A DNA stretch of 64,000 bases, taken from Orenia metallireducens (GTDB lineage: Bacteria; Bacillota; Halanaerobiia; Halobacteroidales; Halobacteroidaceae). The notes beneath the pieces are model-generated. The model saw nothing but the letters and a program-made list of their open reading frames with translations, had not been told where the DNA came from and searched no databases. This document shows positions 1 to 8,714 of the stretch, piece after piece. A program made the translations under genes and the position numbers. The stretch's first letter is position 1. Each line of letters starts with the position of its first letter. The stretch covers positions 62,001-126,000 of the forward strand of contig NZ_PVNB01000001.1 in NCBI RefSeq assembly GCF_003001995.1, given 5' to 3'.

Positions 1-280
1 CAATATTGGCACCAAAGATTACCCCAACCGACTGTTTTAAAGTCATTAAACCTGCATTAACAAAACCTACTACCATTACTGTTGTAGCACTACTACTTTG
101 AATAATAGCTGTTACTCCAGTCCCCACTAGTAAACCAGCTATACGGTTAGTAGTCAATAGACCTATTAATTGCTTTAATTTGTTACCAGCAGATTTTTGT
201 AAGCCATCTCCCATCTGCTTCATCCCATAAATAAAAAGCCCCAAACCACCTAATAAAGAAAATACCATATCTAACGACAA
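1..280 (-). CDS. Na/Pi cotransporter family protein (5' part only)
   Basis: The 93 visible codons encode a membrane protein start rich in Gly, with the segments SLLGGLGLFIYGMKQMGDGL and GVTAIIQSSSATTVMVVGF. The QSSSAT repeat motif is typical of the NptA/PF02690 sodium-phosphate cotransporter family, which imports phosphate with Na+ across the inner membrane. The start is TTG at 280, chosen because AGGAG (289-293) lies 8 nt upstream; the next in-frame ATG (268) has no such site. The gene runs off the left edge, so the second repeat and any PhoU-like tail cannot be seen. A promoter candidate lies at 521-548, giving a long leader. Confidence 0.85.
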   Translation of the reverse strand, partial: MSLDMVFSLLGGLGLFIYGMKQMGDGLQKSAGNKLKQLIGLLTTNRIAGLLVGTGVTAIIQSSSATTVMVVGFVNAGLMTLKQSVGVIFGANI

Positions 281-520
281 GTAAATCTCTCCTTCCCCAA
301 AATTAAGTTTTAAAGGTACAAAATAAACAAGTCCCAAACAAGTTTATTTTTCGACATTAATTGCCAAAATCCTTTAATATTTATTTCAAAAGGTTTATAA
401 TAAAATATAAATTATTCATTATAGACCTTTAAAATCCCAAGAAGTATCTATGTACTATGATGACTTGATATTAATAATTTTATAAATAAAATTAATATTC
501 ATAAATACACACCATCTATT

Positions 521-548
521 ATTATATCATTTTTTTAATTTTGGTCAA
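521..548 (-). promoter_or_regulatory. Sigma-A type promoter for the Na/Pi gene
   Basis: On the minus strand, -35 TTGACC (543-548) and -10 TATAAT (521-526) are separated by 16 bp. Only the Na/Pi gene lies downstream, with a leader of about 230 nt. Confidence 0.5.
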
Positions 549-587
549 GTTAATCAAATTTAATTAATGCCAGTAATTTAACTAATT

Positions 588-613
588 AAAAAAAGGCAAC
601 TCTAAGGTTGCCT
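588..613 (-). terminator. Rho-independent terminator of aroF
   Basis: Read on the minus strand, AAGGCAACC and GGTTGCC-type arms (595-600 and 605-611) form a short stem followed by a run of seven T. It lies 20-45 nt after the aroF stop codon. Confidence 0.85.
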
Positions 614-632
614 TAATATAGAAGTTTCAAAT

Positions 633-1445
633 TTACACAACTAACCTCTTATCTACAGCCTGTGCTACTCTATCAAGCTCCTTTATCATCTGAGCAAACT
701 CTTCAGGTCTTAAAGACTGTTCACCATCACACAAGGCTTCTTCAGGATATGGGTGCATCTCAACTATAATGCCATCAGCTCCAGCAGTAACTCCTGCTTT
801 AGCTAAAGGAGCTACTAAACTCCGTTTTCCAGTCCCATGGCTTGGATCTATAATTATTGGTAAATCAGTCATCTCCTTAATCCATGCTATAGCATTTAAA
901 TCTAGGGTATTTCTAGTAGCAGTTTCAAAGGTTCTAATTCCTCTTTCACAGAGAATAACCTGAGAGTTACCATGGGCAATGATATATTCTGCTGCCAATA
1001 TCCACTCTTTAATTGTTGCTGAATAGCCTCTTTTTAATAGAATAGGCTTCTCTAATCTTCCTAGTTTCTTTAATAGACCATAATTTTGCATATTACGTGA
1101 ACCTATCTGTATAATATCAGCATAATGGTTCACTAGTTCTATATCATCAGAGTCCATTAATTCTGTAACAACCTTAAGTCCAGTCTCTTCTCTAGCCTCT
1201 GCTAACAACTTCAATCCTTCTTCCCCTAAACCTTGGAAGCTATATGGAGATGTACGTGGTTTAAAAGCCCCGCCTCGTAAAATATGGCCACCATATTCTT
1301 TAACATATTTAGCTGCCTCCAATAACTGCTCTCGACTCTCTACAGCACAAGGACCTGCCATAATCACCAACTCATCGCCACCAATCTTGATATCTCCTAG
1401 CTCTACAATCTTCTGATGCTTCTCCACTTCTACACTACTTAACAT
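633..1445 (-). CDS. aroF: 3-deoxy-7-phosphoheptulonate (DAHP) synthase
   Basis: Catalyses condensation of phosphoenolpyruvate and erythrose-4-phosphate, the first step of aromatic amino acid synthesis in the cytoplasm. Visible motifs of the class I-beta/KDO8P-synthase fold are MAGPCAVES (metal Cys33), [16 protein letters not shown] (57-72), [18 protein letters not shown] (metal His) and VEMHP. At 270 aa it has only about 25 residues before the barrel, so it lacks the N-terminal ferredoxin-like/ACT regulatory domain of Thermotoga-type enzymes and the chorismate mutase domain of Bacillus-type ones. Control may therefore be transcriptional, through the T-box upstream. The start ATG at 1445 is chosen because GAGGAG lies 8 nt upstream; the 22 codons upstream of it are inside the leader. 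Confidence 0.95.
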   Translation of the reverse strand: MLSSVEVEKHQKIVELGDIKIGGDELVIMAGPCAVESREQLLEAAKYVKEYGGHILRGGAFKPRTSPYSFQGLGEEGLKLLAEAREETGLKVVTELMDSDDIELVNHYADIIQIGSRNMQNYGLLKKLGRLEKPILLKRGYSATIKEWILAAEYIIAHGNSQVILCERGIRTFETATRNTLDLNAIAWIKEMTDLPIIIDPSHGTGKRSLVAPLAKAGVTAGADGIIVEMHPYPEEALCDGEQSLRPEEFAQMIKELDRVAQAVDKRLVV

Positions 1446-1469
1446 TTTATCCACTCCTCTTTTTTTGAT

Positions 1470-1574
1470 AGTGTGGGTGTGAGTGGTCAGTATGAGTAAA
1501 TTCAAAATCATTAAAAAATTTTAATTGAATACTATTCTTTCTCTTTGCTCATACTCATTACTCACACTCACACT
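1470..1574. repeat. Long quasi-palindrome between T-box terminator and aroF RBS
   Basis: A 31-nt arm at 1470-1500 pairs with 1544-1574 with 5 mismatches; the loop is 43 nt and AT-rich. The arms are built of degenerate words of the type GTGTGAGTATGAG. It sits after the T-box terminator and before the aroF ribosome-binding site, so every aroF read-through transcript carries it. Confidence 0.75.
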
Positions 1575-1582
1575 AAAATATA

Positions 1583-1840
1583 AAAAGCCCACCTTGTCAT
1601 CCTTATATTTAGGACGAAACAAGGCAGGCTTGAATTTCGTGGTACCACCCTAATTGGACTACTAAACTTCTAGTCCCACTAGTTTCAATAACGACAGAAA
1701 TGCCGGTATAACTTACTAAAAAGTTCAGCTATACAGCTCCAGAGCGAAATTTCACTTAATGACCTTTAGAGATGCTTACAGCCGGTGACATCTCCTCTCT
1801 GTAAAGGCTACCATTAACTTACTTAACTCCTTCATAGCTT
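1583..1840 (-). promoter_or_regulatory. T-box leader of aroF (probable Phe specifier)
   Basis: The minus strand contains the T-box antiterminator core AGGGTGGTACCACG (1638-1651). It is followed by a strong terminator hairpin ending in five T (1583-1631). Upstream is Stem I sequence with an AGTAAGT box and a GAGAGGAGATG K-turn-like segment. In the specifier region GTGAA (1751-1755) is followed by ATTTCG. The readings UUU (1747-1749) or UUC (1746-1748) are both Phe; the adjacent reading AUU would be Ile. Phe fits an aromatic-biosynthesis gene. Uncharged tRNA is expected to stabilise the antiterminator and allow aroF expression. The specifier assignment is an inference from spacing; the T-box itself is certain. 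Confidence 0.92.
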
Positions 1841-1890
1841 TTAACAATATTCTATTTAAAGTACGTTTATCTTTAATCTTATTTTTAACA

Positions 1891-1919
1891 ATTGTAACAA
1901 TTATTTATAGTATTGTCAA
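1891..1919 (-). promoter_or_regulatory. Promoter of the aroF T-box transcript
   Basis: -35 TTGACA (1914-1919), 17-bp spacer, -10 TACAAT (1891-1896) on the minus strand. The predicted start near 1884 lies about 45 nt before Stem I of the T-box. Confidence 0.8.
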
Positions 1920-1991
1920 GTATATTTAATACCTTTTGATTATATCAAATTATTGAAATTTTAAATTTTAATATGATAATTGTCTGTTAAT

Positions 1992-2117
1992 GGGTATATT
2001 GCGACAGTTTTGCTACTAGCTTATAGCTACGCTACTGGTTATTAGCTAAGACCTTAAAAGCTAAAGGCTAGAAGCCAGCAGCTAGTAGATAATAAAAAAG
2101 TGTCGCATTATCTCTCT
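1992..2117. mobile_element. Inverted-end element copy 1 (R to L, palindromic core)
   Basis: Left boundary GGGTATATTGCGACA (R end) at 1992-2006; right boundary is the complement of AGAGATAATGCGACAC (L end) at 2100-2115. The 126-bp unit has a self-complementary core: CTACTAGCT near the left arm returns as AGCTAGTAG near the right arm, with further imperfect pairing inward. It lies between bioA and the aroF promoter, outside both transcripts except as a possible bioA 3' hairpin. No coding sequence. Confidence 0.65.
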
Positions 2118-2177
2118 ATTACCTCAATTTATATATTATACGGTGAATACTTTTAATCTGTGCTAAAGACAGTTTAA

Positions 2178-3533
2178 TTATTCAGTCACCTCTACTATTG
2201 ATTCATAGATTATTTCTAGCATCTCAGTTAATTCCTCTTTAGTACTACATAGTGGTGGCATAAAAACTACTACATTACCCAATGGTCTAATGATCATTCC
2301 TTTCTCTCTAGCTACCATACAGACCTTAACCCCTTTTCTCTGTTCCCAAGGGTACTCTTCTTTACTCTTTTTGTCTTTAACCAGTTCTATTCCAACCATC
2401 AACCCTTGTTGGCGAATATCTCCCACATGCTTTAATTCTTTAAAAGACTCTAATTTATTTTGAGCCAATTTGATTTTATCCTGCAGCTTTTTGATTATCT
2501 CTTCTTTTTCAAATAAATCTATATTAGCCAAGGAGACTGCTGCGGCTAAGGGATTTCCTGTAAAGGAGTGTCCATGAAAGAATGTTTTCTGACTAGCATA
2601 ATCATCATAAAAGGCATTATAAATCTCATCAGTGGTTAATGTAGCTGAAATAGGTAAGTAACCGCCACTGATTCCTTTAGCTACTGTCATAATATCAGGA
2701 CTAACCCCTTCATGTTCACAGGCAAACATCTTCCCTGTTCTTCCAAATCCTACAGCAACTTCATCAGTTAACATCAAAATATTATATTTATCACATAGCT
2801 CTCTAGCTTTACTTAGATAACCTTTAGGAGCTGTAATCATTCCCCCTGCTCCCTGTACCAGTGGTTCAATTACTAAAGCCGCTATCTCTCTATGGTGATC
2901 TTTCATCATTCTTTCCAATTCTTTAATACAGCTAAAATTGCATTTACCCTCCTCTTCACCAAAGCTACAGCGATAACAGTAAGGTGATGGTGCTTTAAGA
3001 CTATCAAACAATAATGGTCGGTAGATTTTGTGGAAGAGATCTACTCCACCTACACTGACAGATCCTACTGTATCACCATGATAAGCATTCTTTAAGGTAA
3101 TAAACTTATCCTTAGACCCACAATCCTCATCAATCTGTTGCCAATATTGAAAAGCCATCTTTAGCCCAATCTCCACTGCTGTGGAGCCACTATCTGAGTA
3201 AAAGACCTTATTCAATCCTCCAGGAGTAATCTGAACTAACTTCTCAGCCAACTCTGTGGCAGGAACATTTGCCAAACCTAGCATAGTAGTATGGGAAATC
3301 TTCTCTAACTGCTCTTTAATCGCATCATTTAACTCCTTCTTCTGATGCCCATGGACATTTAACCAGATAGAAGAGACACCATCATAATATGAATTACCCT
3401 CAGTATCATAGAGTTTAACCCCTTCTCCCCGTTCTATAATCAATTGCTCATTCTCTACCCATTCTTTCATCTGAGTAAAAGGTTGCCAAACATACTTCTT
3501 ATTCTTCTCTAATAACGATAATTCTTCTATCAT
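2178..3533 (-). CDS. bioA: Adenosylmethionine-8-amino-7-oxononanoate aminotransferase
   Basis: PLP enzyme that aminates KAPA to DAPA with S-adenosylmethionine as donor, the antepenultimate step of biotin synthesis. Class III aminotransferase motifs are in order: VWQPFTQMKEW near the N-terminus, YSDSGSTAVEIGLKMA, NAYHGDTVGSVSVGG, the cofactor segment LMLTDEVAVGFGRTG, the Schiff-base Lys in TVAKGISGGYLPISAT, and FFHGHSFTGNPLA. Length 451 aa is normal. GGGAGGAATT precedes the ATG by a good distance. It is the last gene of the biotin cluster, 134 nt after bioD; the gap holds an imperfect inverted repeat made of TAAGTTTAAG-like words. Confidence 0.96.
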   Translation of the reverse strand: MIEELSLLEKNKKYVWQPFTQMKEWVENEQLIIERGEGVKLYDTEGNSYYDGVSSIWLNVHGHQKKELNDAIKEQLEKISHTTMLGLANVPATELAEKLVQITPGGLNKVFYSDSGSTAVEIGLKMAFQYWQQIDEDCGSKDKFITLKNAYHGDTVGSVSVGGVDLFHKIYRPLLFDSLKAPSPYCYRCSFGEEEGKCNFSCIKELERMMKDHHREIAALVIEPLVQGAGGMITAPKGYLSKARELCDKYNILMLTDEVAVGFGRTGKMFACEHEGVSPDIMTVAKGISGGYLPISATLTTDEIYNAFYDDYASQKTFFHGHSFTGNPLAAAVSLANIDLFEKEEIIKKLQDKIKLAQNKLESFKELKHVGDIRQQGLMVGIELVKDKKSKEEYPWEQRKGVKVCMVAREKGMIIRPLGNVVVFMPPLCSTKEELTEMLEIIYESIVEVTE

Positions 3534-3551
3534 ACTAATTCCTCCCTTTTA

Positions 3552-3640
3552 GTCTGAGTCTAAGCTTAAGTCAACCATCTAATCTATCTTTTTAAACTTA
3601 CTCAAGCTTAAACTTATACTTAAACTAACTACAGCTTTAA
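3552..3640. repeat. Imperfect inverted repeat between bioD and bioA
   Basis: A segment starting near 3552 (AGTCTGAGTCTAAGCTTAAG) is roughly complementary to one ending near 3629 (CTCAAGCTTAAACTTATAC). The arms consist of short degenerate words. It may act as an intercistronic hairpin. The words resemble those of the hairpin at 15747-15813. Confidence 0.45.
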
Positions 3641-3667
3641 CCACAATATTCTCTGCTAAGCAATGGT

Positions 3668-4402
3668 TTAAATATTCAGTGTCACCTGCAAACTGTTAGT
3701 TATCTTATCTATCTCAACATTCTCTTCAAAAATCCTAGCCAAATCTACCTTATCAGCATTACTATCTAAATCCTCTATGTACGGAACTATCCCCAATATT
3801 GGTACATCTGCTAGTTCAGCAATTACCTCTGGATTGGTCTTTTCTGCAATCCCTGCTTCTGCTTCCTTAAGTCCATTGATAATCACACCCAACACTTTGA
3901 TACCCAGCTCTCTAGCTACTTTAACCGTTAAGACTGTATGATTAATCGTACCTAGATTAGGTCTAGCTACAATGATTATCGGTAATTCAAAACTCTTTAC
4001 CAAATCTGGTGTCAGAAAATTCTTAGCCAGAGGTACCATCAATCCTCCAGCCCCTTCAACTATTAGACCTTGGTGTAGTTCTAATAACTCTTCATAAGCT
4101 CTATCTACCTTAGTCAAATCAATCTCTACCCCTTCAACCTCTGCTGCTACGCTAGGGGCTAAAGGCTCTCTTAAACGAATCGGGTTCATCAAATCATAAT
4201 CTGTCTCTAAATCTACAAATTTTAGTACAAATTCTAAATCTGGAGATAGTAGTCTTCTCTCAGCTTCTATAAAATCTGTTTGAAAGGGCTTCATTAATCC
4301 TATATCATAGCCCCTCTTTCGCAAAGTAGCTAATAACCCCGCTGTAACTACTGTCTTACCTACATCAGTATCTGTTCCTGTAATAAAAAATCCTCTATTC
4401 AT
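3668..4402 (-). CDS. bioD: Dethiobiotin synthetase
   Basis: ATP-dependent carboxylation of DAPA to dethiobiotin. The P-loop variant GTDTDVGKT lies near residues 8-16, followed by KPFQTD and the VEGAGGLMVPL segment, all hallmarks of BioD; KVLGVIINGL and PILGIVPY are also typical. About 244 aa, normal length. The ATG at 4402 is preferred (GGTGAT 6 nt upstream); a GTG four codons further upstream is possible. It is followed by bioA and preceded by bioF, in the same direction. Confidence 0.94.
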   Translation of the reverse strand: MNRGFFITGTDTDVGKTVVTAGLLATLRKRGYDIGLMKPFQTDFIEAERRLLSPDLEFVLKFVDLETDYDLMNPIRLREPLAPSVAAEVEGVEIDLTKVDRAYEELLELHQGLIVEGAGGLMVPLAKNFLTPDLVKSFELPIIIVARPNLGTINHTVLTVKVARELGIKVLGVIINGLKEAEAGIAEKTNPEVIAELADVPILGIVPYIEDLDSNADKVDLARIFEENVEIDKITNSLQVTLNI

Positions 4403-4429
4403 TCTAATCACCACTACTTTCTAATTTGT

Positions 4430-4546
4430 TGTCTTACAGATAATAATAAACTCAATATAATAGGAAGAAAAGTCATAAATCCCCATAATTTTATAAACTA
4501 TTTATTGTAAGACCTTAATTGTCAATTGTAAACTATACATTGGAAT
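4430..4546. repeat. bioF-bioD spacer with partial element-like sequence
   Basis: The spacer contains GTCTTACA (near 4461) and GTAAGACC (near 4507) as imperfect inverted arms. The stretch after 4507 (ACCTTAATTGTCAATTGTAA) resembles the L-proximal interior of element copy 3 near 22793 (ACCTTAACTATCAACCG...). It is probably a fragment or relative of that element family; no clear L or R end was found. Confidence 0.35.
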
Positions 4547-5716
4547 TTATCTTATTAACTTTAATTCTCGTCCCACTCTAGCAAAAATGTCCAATACTTC
4601 TTCTATGTCTGTCACACTATGACTGGCCATCACTGTAACTCTAATTCGACTGGTTCCTTCTGCAACTGTAGGTGGTCTAATTCCTGATGCCAATACCCCT
4701 TCTACTAATAAAGCTTTACTTAACTCCATTGTCTTCTCTCTATCACCAATCATAATTGGGATAATAGCACTATTACTAGGCAACAGCTCATAACCTAAGT
4801 CCTCTAAGCCATCTTTTAATAAATTGACATTTCGCCATAAATTCTTAAACAGTTCAGGATGAGACTGTAAATATCTTAATGAGGCCAAACTAGCTGCTAT
4901 CGTTGCCGGTGCTAAGGCTGTAGAATAGATAAAAGACCTTGCTTTATTCCGTAATAACTCGATTAAATCTTTACTACCTGCTACAAAACCACCTTCTGCT
5001 GCTAAAGCTTTACTTAAAGTACCTATCTGAATATCTATCTTACCTTCAAGCCCAAAGTGTTCAATAGTCCCTGCTCCCTTACTACCCAAAACTCCAGTTC
5101 CATGGGCGTCATCTACCATTACTAAAGCTTGATACTTTTCAGCCAATTCTACTATCTCTGGTAAAGGTGCCAGATCACCATCCATACTGAAAACCCCATC
5201 AGTTACAATCAATCTTCTCCTATATTTACTAGATCTTTTTAATATATTTTCTAGTCTTGCTAGGTTACCATGTTTATACACTAAAAATTTAGCCTTGCTT
5301 AAGCGACAACCATCAATAATACTGGCGTGATTTAATTTATCAGAGATGATTACATCCTCTGATCCTACTACTGTAGCCAACACACCAAGATTAGCCATAT
5401 AGCCAGTATTAAAGACTAAAGCATCTTCAGTATTTTTAAAATCAGCTAACTCCTTTTCTAACTGCTCATGTAAGTCATAGTTACCAGTGGTTAAGCGGGA
5501 GCCTCCAGAACCAGTTCCATACTTTTGTATAACTCTAATAACCGCTTCTTTGATTTCTTGTTCAGTCGATAATCCCAAATAATTATTAGAGGCTAACATA
5601 ATAACCTCTCGATTATCAATAATCACTCGTGGAGATTGCGAGCTTTCTAACCTCTTTAATTCTCTATGTAAACCCTCTGCTTTTAATAAACTTAATTCTT
5701 GATTCCAAAAATTCAT
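4547..5716 (-). CDS. bioF: 8-amino-7-oxononanoate synthase
   Basis: PLP-dependent decarboxylating condensation of pimeloyl-ACP (or CoA) with alanine. Alpha-oxoamine synthase motifs are SNNYLGLS, GTGSGGSRLTTGNYDLHEQLE, VDDAHGTGVLG and the PLP Lys in IGTLSKALAAEGGF. The ending segment SRIRVTVMASHS is the usual C-terminal substrate region. 389 aa is the normal length. GAGGTGAG lies upstream of the ATG. It lies 43 nt after bioC, consistent with one transcript. Confidence 0.95.
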   Translation of the reverse strand: MNFWNQELSLLKAEGLHRELKRLESSQSPRVIIDNREVIMLASNNYLGLSTEQEIKEAVIRVIQKYGTGSGGSRLTTGNYDLHEQLEKELADFKNTEDALVFNTGYMANLGVLATVVGSEDVIISDKLNHASIIDGCRLSKAKFLVYKHGNLARLENILKRSSKYRRRLIVTDGVFSMDGDLAPLPEIVELAEKYQALVMVDDAHGTGVLGSKGAGTIEHFGLEGKIDIQIGTLSKALAAEGGFVAGSKDLIELLRNKARSFIYSTALAPATIAASLASLRYLQSHPELFKNLWRNVNLLKDGLEDLGYELLPSNSAIIPIMIGDREKTMELSKALLVEGVLASGIRPPTVAEGTSRIRVTVMASHSVTDIEEVLDIFARVGRELKLIR

Positions 5717-5759
5717 TAACTCACCTCTATCTAGCTATGTCAAAAATTATTATCTGAAT

Positions 5760-6533
5760 CTATTTTTGTAATCTAACAAACAATAAGTGATGGGTTACAA
5801 TAATTTGATTATCCTCTCTATATTTCTCCATATATTTACGTTCTATCTTCTTTAATAATCCTGGAGTCAAAGGTGGCTTATCTTTTTTAGCACTATTAGC
5901 ACCTATTTTCTTAGTCGCCCTTAAAAAATCCCTCACATTAGGAAATCTTTCAATATACTCTTCCTCTCTTATCTCAACTGCTCTAAATTCTTCTGCTAAA
6001 ATTCTCCTTAATTCAAATTTACTAAAGAACTTTTGGGAATAACTGTCTTCTCCCTTTACCTCTTGAAAACAACTTCTTAATTCTTGAAAGGTCTTATCTC
6101 CAAAGATAGAAAAATAAATCTCTCCATCCTCATTTAATTGCTCTTTTAAATTTATAAGAGCTAGTTTTAAATTCTCAAACCACTGAAAGGTAGCATTAGA
6201 GATTATTAAATCAAATTTTTCCTCTAATTTAAGCCTTTCACCATCAGCTAACAGATATTTCACCTGCTGATAGTCTCTAAATTTATCTCTACATTTGGCA
6301 ATCATCTTAGGTGAAATATCAACAATCAGATAATTACTTCCTAAAAAACGGTTAATAAGTAACTCTGTAAAGAGACCTGTCCCTCCCCCAATTTCCAATA
6401 CCTTATCTACTTCATCTATATCCTGTAAATAATTGTCTAGCTTCTTAGCCATATACCTCTGTACAACTGCATATTGATCATAGCTGTCGGCTGCTCTAGA
6501 AAAATTATCTCTTACCACCTCTTTTTCAATCAT
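5760..6533 (-). CDS. bioC: Malonyl-ACP O-methyltransferase
   Basis: SAM-dependent methyltransferase that disguises malonyl-ACP so the fatty acid machinery can build the pimelate chain. The N-terminus NFSRAADSYDQYAVVQ is typical of BioC. Motif I VLEIGGGTGLFTELL is at about 45-59, followed by LADGERL and ISNATFQWF (motif post-II). 257 aa. The gene overlaps the preceding esterase gene by 8 nt, indicating translational coupling. Together they provide the BioC-BioH type route to pimeloyl-ACP; no bioW or bioI is visible. Confidence 0.93.
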   Translation of the reverse strand: MIEKEVVRDNFSRAADSYDQYAVVQRYMAKKLDNYLQDIDEVDKVLEIGGGTGLFTELLINRFLGSNYLIVDISPKMIAKCRDKFRDYQQVKYLLADGERLKLEEKFDLIISNATFQWFENLKLALINLKEQLNEDGEIYFSIFGDKTFQELRSCFQEVKGEDSYSQKFFSKFELRRILAEEFRAVEIREEEYIERFPNVRDFLRATKKIGANSAKKDKPPLTPGLLKKIERKYMEKYREDNQIIVTHHLLFVRLQK

Positions 6534-7185
6534 TTAAATACTCCCTTATCAAGTTATTTACCTCTACTTCTGCTTCATATAGGATATTATGACCAACTCC
6601 TTCTAACATGTAAAAATCATAATAGATAAAACAATCCAAAACCTGCTTAGAGCTAGAATTAGTTATTATCTGATCCTCTTTGCCCATTATTACAAGTGGT
6701 CTTATATCTTCAATAATACTTATATCTCTTAAATCCTCTTCTAATAAAAATTCTAACCCTTCTTTTAGATAGTTGCTACTTAGTTCTTTTATTTCTCCTT
6801 TATATTGTGTCAGATAATCTTGATATAAACCTTTATCATAAAAATTAAGTCTACTAAAATTAACTAATGTTCTCAACTTATTTCTGGCAAGGTCTCTAAT
6901 CATTTTCTTTATGACTGTGCTAGGCTGATTTTCTAAAAAATAAAGGGTAGGAGCCAGCAGTATCAGTTTATTAACTTTAAAACCATTTAAATATTTTAAA
7001 GCCATTATTGCACCCAACGACCATCCTAAAAAATTTATTTCAGTTGGATTTAGACTAGCAATTTCTTGCATCAAAGATTTCTTATCAAAAAAATCAACTA
7101 TAAATAGCTCATAGCCCACCAATTTTAACTCTTGATATAAACTCCTACTTGTCCCCCAACCCGGAAATACTACCATCAGTTTCAT
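6526..7185 (-). CDS. Probable pimeloyl-ACP methyl ester esterase (alpha/beta hydrolase)
   Basis: Small alpha/beta hydrolase (219 aa) with nucleophile elbow GWSLGA, an Asp in GKEDQII and a terminal His in GVGHNILYEA, giving a complete Ser-Asp-His triad. An oxyanion-type FPGWGTS segment lies at the N-terminus. Its position directly before bioC, with an 8-nt overlap, makes it the functional counterpart of BioH, which removes the methyl group after chain elongation. It could equally be named BioG-, BioK- or BioV-like; the sequence alone does not decide. ATG at 7185 is preferred over TTG at 7191 because AAGGGA is then 9 nt upstream. Confidence 0.75.
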   Translation of the reverse strand: MKLMVVFPGWGTSRSLYQELKLVGYELFIVDFFDKKSLMQEIASLNPTEINFLGWSLGAIMALKYLNGFKVNKLILLAPTLYFLENQPSTVIKKMIRDLARNKLRTLVNFSRLNFYDKGLYQDYLTQYKGEIKELSSNYLKEGLEFLLEEDLRDISIIEDIRPLVIMGKEDQIITNSSSKQVLDCFIYYDFYMLEGVGHNILYEAEVEVNNLIREYLND

Positions 7186-7308
7186 AGACAATTATCCCTT
7201 CCTATTAATCTTATTGTTAACAATAAAAATATCCGGTTTACAATATAGATAAAATTTTTATTTTGTTTGATAATAAACATAAAATTAACTCTTAAAGTAA
7301 TACTTAAT

Positions 7309-7697
7309 AGAGATATTGCAACACTTTCGTGTGAGTTTATAGTGTACAGTGGTTTACACGAAGAGTCTTGTCTTCTAGACTCGTAGGGACGGTTGACAGT
7401 TAGTTAAGGTCTTTAAAGGCGAAAAGAATTATTGTTTAAACAGAGCAAAAATTGAGCTAGAATTTAGAGTTTAATTAAATTTTAAATAAAGAATATAATT
7501 AATATTAATAAGTAGTACTTTGATTGCATAGTGAGTTTCAATTCTTTTCTAGACTTTTTGCTTACTTTTAGAGCAATGTCGCCCTGAGAAGTGTTCTTCT
7601 CCGAAGAAGTACTTTTGGGGTGCAAAAGTAAGGCACCCTTAGGCGCAACCTAAGGAATTTGTCTACTTTTTAAAAGTAAAGTGTCGCAATATACCCA
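7309..7697. mobile_element. Inverted-end element copy 2 (L to R, core A)
   Basis: L end AGAGATATTGCAACAC at 7309-7324 and R end as GTGTCGCAATATACCC at 7681-7696. The 389-bp interior is core A, shared with copies 3 and 8. Shared landmarks are TAAGGTCTTTAAA near 7403, AGCAAAAATTGA near 7444 and the small palindrome CTTAGGCGCAACCTAAG near 7638. Extra nested hairpins are present near 7365 (CACGAAGAGT) and 7588 (AAGTGTTCTTCTCCGAAGAAG). It fills the bioB to esterase gap, so the biotin transcript would cross it. No coding sequence. Confidence 0.7.
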
Positions 7698-7730
7698 TAA
7701 AACACCAAATTTAATTCTAAAATTTAATAA

Positions 7731-8696
7731 TCATTCCCCTAATCCCAAATCTTTAATCATCTGTAGATCCTCTGCTGTAGCTCGACCCTCAGTAGTCAAA
7801 TAGTTTCCAATTAAGAGACCATTTATCCCAGACAATAGACTCAATGACTGTAAATCTCTTAAATTAGTCTCTCTTCCTCCACATAACTTAATCACCTTGG
7901 TAGGTAGGATAAATCTAAAAATAGCTGCAGTCTTTAAGGTTTCCATTGGTGGTACTGGATCATTACTATCTAGAGGTGTTCCTTCTACAGGATTTAAGAT
8001 ATTAATCGGCACCGAATCCACATCTAACTCTTTGACAGTAAAAGCCAAATCTATTCTATCCTCAAAGCTTTCTCCCAAACCGATAATTCCTCCACTACAG
8101 ACCTCCATCCCTCTCTCTTTTAGAAACTTAACCGTATTTACTCTATCAGCATAAGTATGAGTAGTACAGATCTCTGCATAATAACTTTCAGAAGTCTCTA
8201 AGTTATGATTATATCGCTTTAGTCCTACATTAGCCAACTTCTCTGCTCTCTTCTCATCAAGAGTCCCTAAAGAAGCACAGACCTCTAAACTAGTCTCTTC
8301 CCTGATCAATCTAAATGCCTCTATTAAATTCTCAAAATCTTCATCACTGACTACTCCTCGGCCACTGGTTACAATTCCAAAGTGCTCTGCTCCACTACCT
8401 TCCATCTCTTTGGCTCTAGCCAAAATATCTTCTTTAGCCATCAATGGATAGGTCACTGTCCCTGTGTTATAGTGAGCCGATTGAGAACAGAAAGTACAGT
8501 CCTCAGAACAGCTACCAGATTTAGCATTAACAATCGAACATAAGTCTACTTTTTTACCGATAAATTTATTCTTAATCTCATTAGCTGCTGCTAATAGCTC
8601 CATTGTTCTACTCTCATCTAAATTTACTAAATACATTGCCTCTTCTTTAGTGATATCCTCACTTGCTAAGACTTTGTTCTTTAATTCCTGTAACAT
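7731..8696 (-). CDS. bioB: Biotin synthase
   Basis: Radical SAM enzyme inserting sulfur into dethiobiotin. The cluster motif CSEDCTFCSQS (CxxxCxxC) binds the SAM [4Fe-4S]. The preceding NAKSGSC and the C-terminal segment SGINGLLIGNYLTTEGR (auxiliary [2Fe-2S] Arg region) are diagnostic. 321 aa. AAGGAGAGG precedes the ATG. It is the promoter-proximal gene of the cluster, behind a consensus promoter and a BirA-like operator, and is separated from the rest by element copy 2. Confidence 0.97.
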   Translation of the reverse strand: MLQELKNKVLASEDITKEEAMYLVNLDESRTMELLAAANEIKNKFIGKKVDLCSIVNAKSGSCSEDCTFCSQSAHYNTGTVTYPLMAKEDILARAKEMEGSGAEHFGIVTSGRGVVSDEDFENLIEAFRLIREETSLEVCASLGTLDEKRAEKLANVGLKRYNHNLETSESYYAEICTTHTYADRVNTVKFLKERGMEVCSGGIIGLGESFEDRIDLAFTVKELDVDSVPINILNPVEGTPLDSNDPVPPMETLKTAAIFRFILPTKVIKLCGGRETNLRDLQSLSLLSGINGLLIGNYLTTEGRATAEDLQMIKDLGLGE

Positions 8697-8714
8697 AATA
8701 ACCTCTCCTTTTTA

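Larger units (their letters stand above)
281..632. other. AT-rich intergenic region with leader of the Na/Pi gene
   Basis: No gene is seen. The region holds the aroF terminator (588-613), a promoter candidate for the leftward Na/Pi gene (521-548), and a small hairpin (AAATAAAC 321-328 pairing with GTTTATTT 342-349) in the roughly 230-nt leader. Nothing else is recognisable. Confidence 0.5.
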
